Assembly (NCBI GenBank): GCA_023229725.1
Contig: JALNYR010000075.1
Span: 1 to 6,137, forward strand
Direction of reading: 5' to 3'
DNA: 6,137 nt
From: Dehalococcoidia bacterium
GTDB lineage: Bacteria > Chloroflexota > Dehalococcoidia > GIF9 > AB-539-J10
Positions within the stretch are counted from its first letter, which is position 1. Each line of letters opens with the position of its first letter. Under the pieces are notes generated by a model. The model was not told the origin of the DNA. It worked only from the letters and a program-made list of their open reading frames with translations, and did no database searches. Both the position numbers and the translations under genes were made by a program. This document shows positions 5,121 through 6,137 of the stretch, in pieces.

Positions 5121-5540
5121 ATGGCTAAAGTTCCTCGACTTTCGTACTACGCCGCAAACAAGGCGGCGGACGGCATTGGTGATAGCCTCGATAGCGGCCT
5201 GATTCGCATCTATAACGGCAGGCAGCCGAACAGCGTGGATAGCGCGACGTTTAGCACGCACGTGCTGCTCGCGACGTTGACGATGGACGCTGCGGCCTTC
5301 CCGGTGGCGACGGCTGGCGTCATCACGGCGGCGGCTATCGTGGCTGACAGCGCGGCAGACACGGCCGGCACGGCGAGTTGGTTCCGCATCCTCATGGCTG
5401 CCGGGAATACGGCGATGTGCGATGGCAACGTCGGGAAAACCGCAGCCGATTTCTGCATGGCCTTGAACAGCGTGACGGTTGCGGCAGGCGCGAACGTGGC
5501 GGTATCGGCGTTGACCATCACGATCCCTAGGACGGCATAG
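5121..5540 (+). CDS. Phage virion-associated protein, 139 aa, Ala/Thr-rich
   Basis: ATG 5121 has GGGAG at 5110-5114 with six-base spacing. After a short polar N-terminus (MAKVPRLSYYAANKAADGIG) comes GLIRIYNGRQPNSVDSATFS, then LLATLTMDAAAFPVA, an Ala-rich segment, TASWFRILMAAGN, MCDGNVGKTAADF and a closing strand VAVSALTITIPRTA. This order (IY.G.QP, LLAT..L..PAF, WFR, DG.VG, ITMPA-like end) matches a common small phage protein family that I recall without a defined function. It is probably a beta-sandwich virion component. No transmembrane segment is likely despite the high Ala content, because polar residues are interspersed. It ends in TAG TAG, and a strong hairpin lies in the following gap. 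Confidence 0.75.
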   Translation: MAKVPRLSYYAANKAADGIGDSLDSGLIRIYNGRQPNSVDSATFSTHVLLATLTMDAAAFPVATAGVITAAAIVADSAADTAGTASWFRILMAAGNTAMCDGNVGKTAADFCMALNSVTVAAGANVAVSALTITIPRTA

Positions 5541-5550
5541 TAGTGGTACG

Positions 5551-5590
5551 CGGTAGAGGCGCGAGCCAAGGCGCACGACTCGCGCCACCG
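5551..5590 (+). other. Strong hairpin between the 139-aa gene and the tail-fibre-like gene
   Basis: GGCGCGAG (5558-5565) and CTCGCGCC (5579-5586) form a perfect 8-bp stem with a 13-base loop. CGGT (5551-5554) and ACCG (5587-5590) add four pairs beyond a 3-base AGA bulge. No T-tract follows. The 3' arm includes CCACC (5585-5589), which is also complementary to GGTGG (5601-5605) in the next gene's ribosome binding site, so two alternative folds are possible. Confidence 0.6.
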
Positions 5591-5598
5591 ATCTTGTT

Positions 5599-5612
5599 GA
5601 GGTGGAAGAATG
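5599..5612 (+). promoter_or_regulatory. Ribosome binding site of the last gene
   Basis: GAGGTGG (5599-5605, read within TTGAGGTGGA) precedes ATG 5610 by four to five bases. CCACC (5585-5589) can pair with GGTGG and mask it when the larger hairpin is open. Confidence 0.6.
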
Positions 5613-6137
5613 GTAGAACAGTTCGCCAATAACGCCGCCATAACGCTCACGAGCGCCATTGAGACAACGACCGCCACGACTATCAAGGTCTTGTCGGCTG
5701 CCGGGTTTCCGACCTCAACACGGTATCGCGCCCTGGTAGGTAGCGAACTGCTGATCGTTACGGGCGGGGCCGCCACGACGTCGTGGATAGTGACGCGGGG
5801 GGCGGAGAGCACCGTAGCGGCCACTCACGCCAACGGCGCAACAGTAACGCATGTGCTGACGGCGGGTGCACTGGCGCAACTCAAGACAGATGCAAATCCT
5901 TCCAGCGCGGACGTGACCTGGACCATCATACAGGCGTCTCAACTCGTCAATGAGGTGATGAACTTTCCATCCTACGGCGGCATCGACGAAGACCTAGATG
6001 CACTGAGCCTCTGGTGGGACAAGGTGGGCACGCCAAGCACCGCAGTGACGATGGTGGACGTGGCCGGAGAAGGCGGGATCACCGAGACGTGGGAGTATGC
6101 GCTAAAGACGGTTGCCGACGCCGCCGGTGAGGGTTTT
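5610..6137 (+). CDS. Tail-fibre-like or minor structural protein, N-terminal part (3' partial)
   Basis: The frame is open from ATG 5610 to the end of the window, giving 176 codons without a stop. The first 90 residues carry a pattern widespread in phage tail-fibre and minor structural proteins. A Thr-rich strand (TTTATTIKVLSAAGFP) leads to YRALVGSELLIVTGG at 39-53, then WIVTRGAES at 59-67 and HANGATVTHVLTAGAL at 73-88. This small beta domain usually sits at the N-terminus of longer fibre or receptor-binding proteins as an attachment or repeat module. Residues 94-176 (including WTIIQASQLVNEVMNFPSYGG and a later VDVAGEGGITETWEYA) are not recognised and may begin another domain. The full length and any receptor-binding or enzymatic C-terminus lie outside the window. 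Confidence 0.75.
   Translation, partial: MVEQFANNAAITLTSAIETTTATTIKVLSAAGFPTSTRYRALVGSELLIVTGGAATTSWIVTRGAESTVAATHANGATVTHVLTAGALAQLKTDANPSSADVTWTIIQASQLVNEVMNFPSYGGIDEDLDALSLWWDKVGTPSTAVTMVDVAGEGGITETWEYALKTVADAAGEGF

Noticed and set aside
1..6137. CRISPR array, insertion sequence, integrase or attachment site
   Set aside because: I found no regularly spaced direct repeats, no transposase or integrase motifs and no tRNA-end repeats in the window.

Overview
The window is a piece of a tailed double-stranded DNA phage (Caudoviricetes) or prophage with an HK97-type capsid. The main evidence is a 580-codon gene that joins a prohead protease to an HK97-like major capsid protein. After it come several short genes that look like virion proteins. 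Hand counts put GC near 60-65% in most genes, and all ten stop codons are TGA or TAG, so the host is probably GC-rich. The sequence does not identify the host. All genes are on the + strand.

Region 1 (1-2310) is a tightly packed accessory cassette of six genes. In order they are: the C-terminal part of a CgeB-like glycosyltransferase (cut by the window edge), a 53-aa unknown, an AT-richer 150-aa protein with a C-terminal zinc-ribbon pattern, a DUF268-like SAM methyltransferase, a 107-aa unknown and a 29-aa small ORF. Almost every junction is a 4-bp GTGA or ATGA stop/start overlap, so the genes are probably translationally coupled on one mRNA. A glycosyltransferase next to a methyltransferase suggests modification of a glycan or a virion/host surface structure, but no substrate is visible.

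Region 2 (2311-2421) is a 111-bp gap holding two abutting hairpins. The second is about 22 bp long, capped by a GCAA tetraloop and followed at once by TTTTT. It could be an intrinsic terminator that separates the two modules, an attenuator in the capsid leader, or the end of a small RNA.

Region 3 (2422-6137) is the structural module. It contains the protease-capsid fusion, which has a well-placed internal ribosome binding site and ATG that would also yield a stand-alone 388-aa capsid protein. Three small beta-rich proteins follow (158, 126 and 139 aa), then a partial gene whose N-terminus resembles phage tail-fibre or minor structural proteins. Here the genes are separated rather than overlapping. 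Each of the four complete genes ends in two consecutive in-frame stops, and strong hairpins lie in front of the 126-aa gene and the last gene.

The most notable features are the fused protease-capsid gene with its probable internal start, the structured leader before it, the modification-enzyme cassette placed just upstream of the capsid, and the run of uncharacterised virion-like proteins. Terminase, portal, tail tube and tape measure are not in the window.
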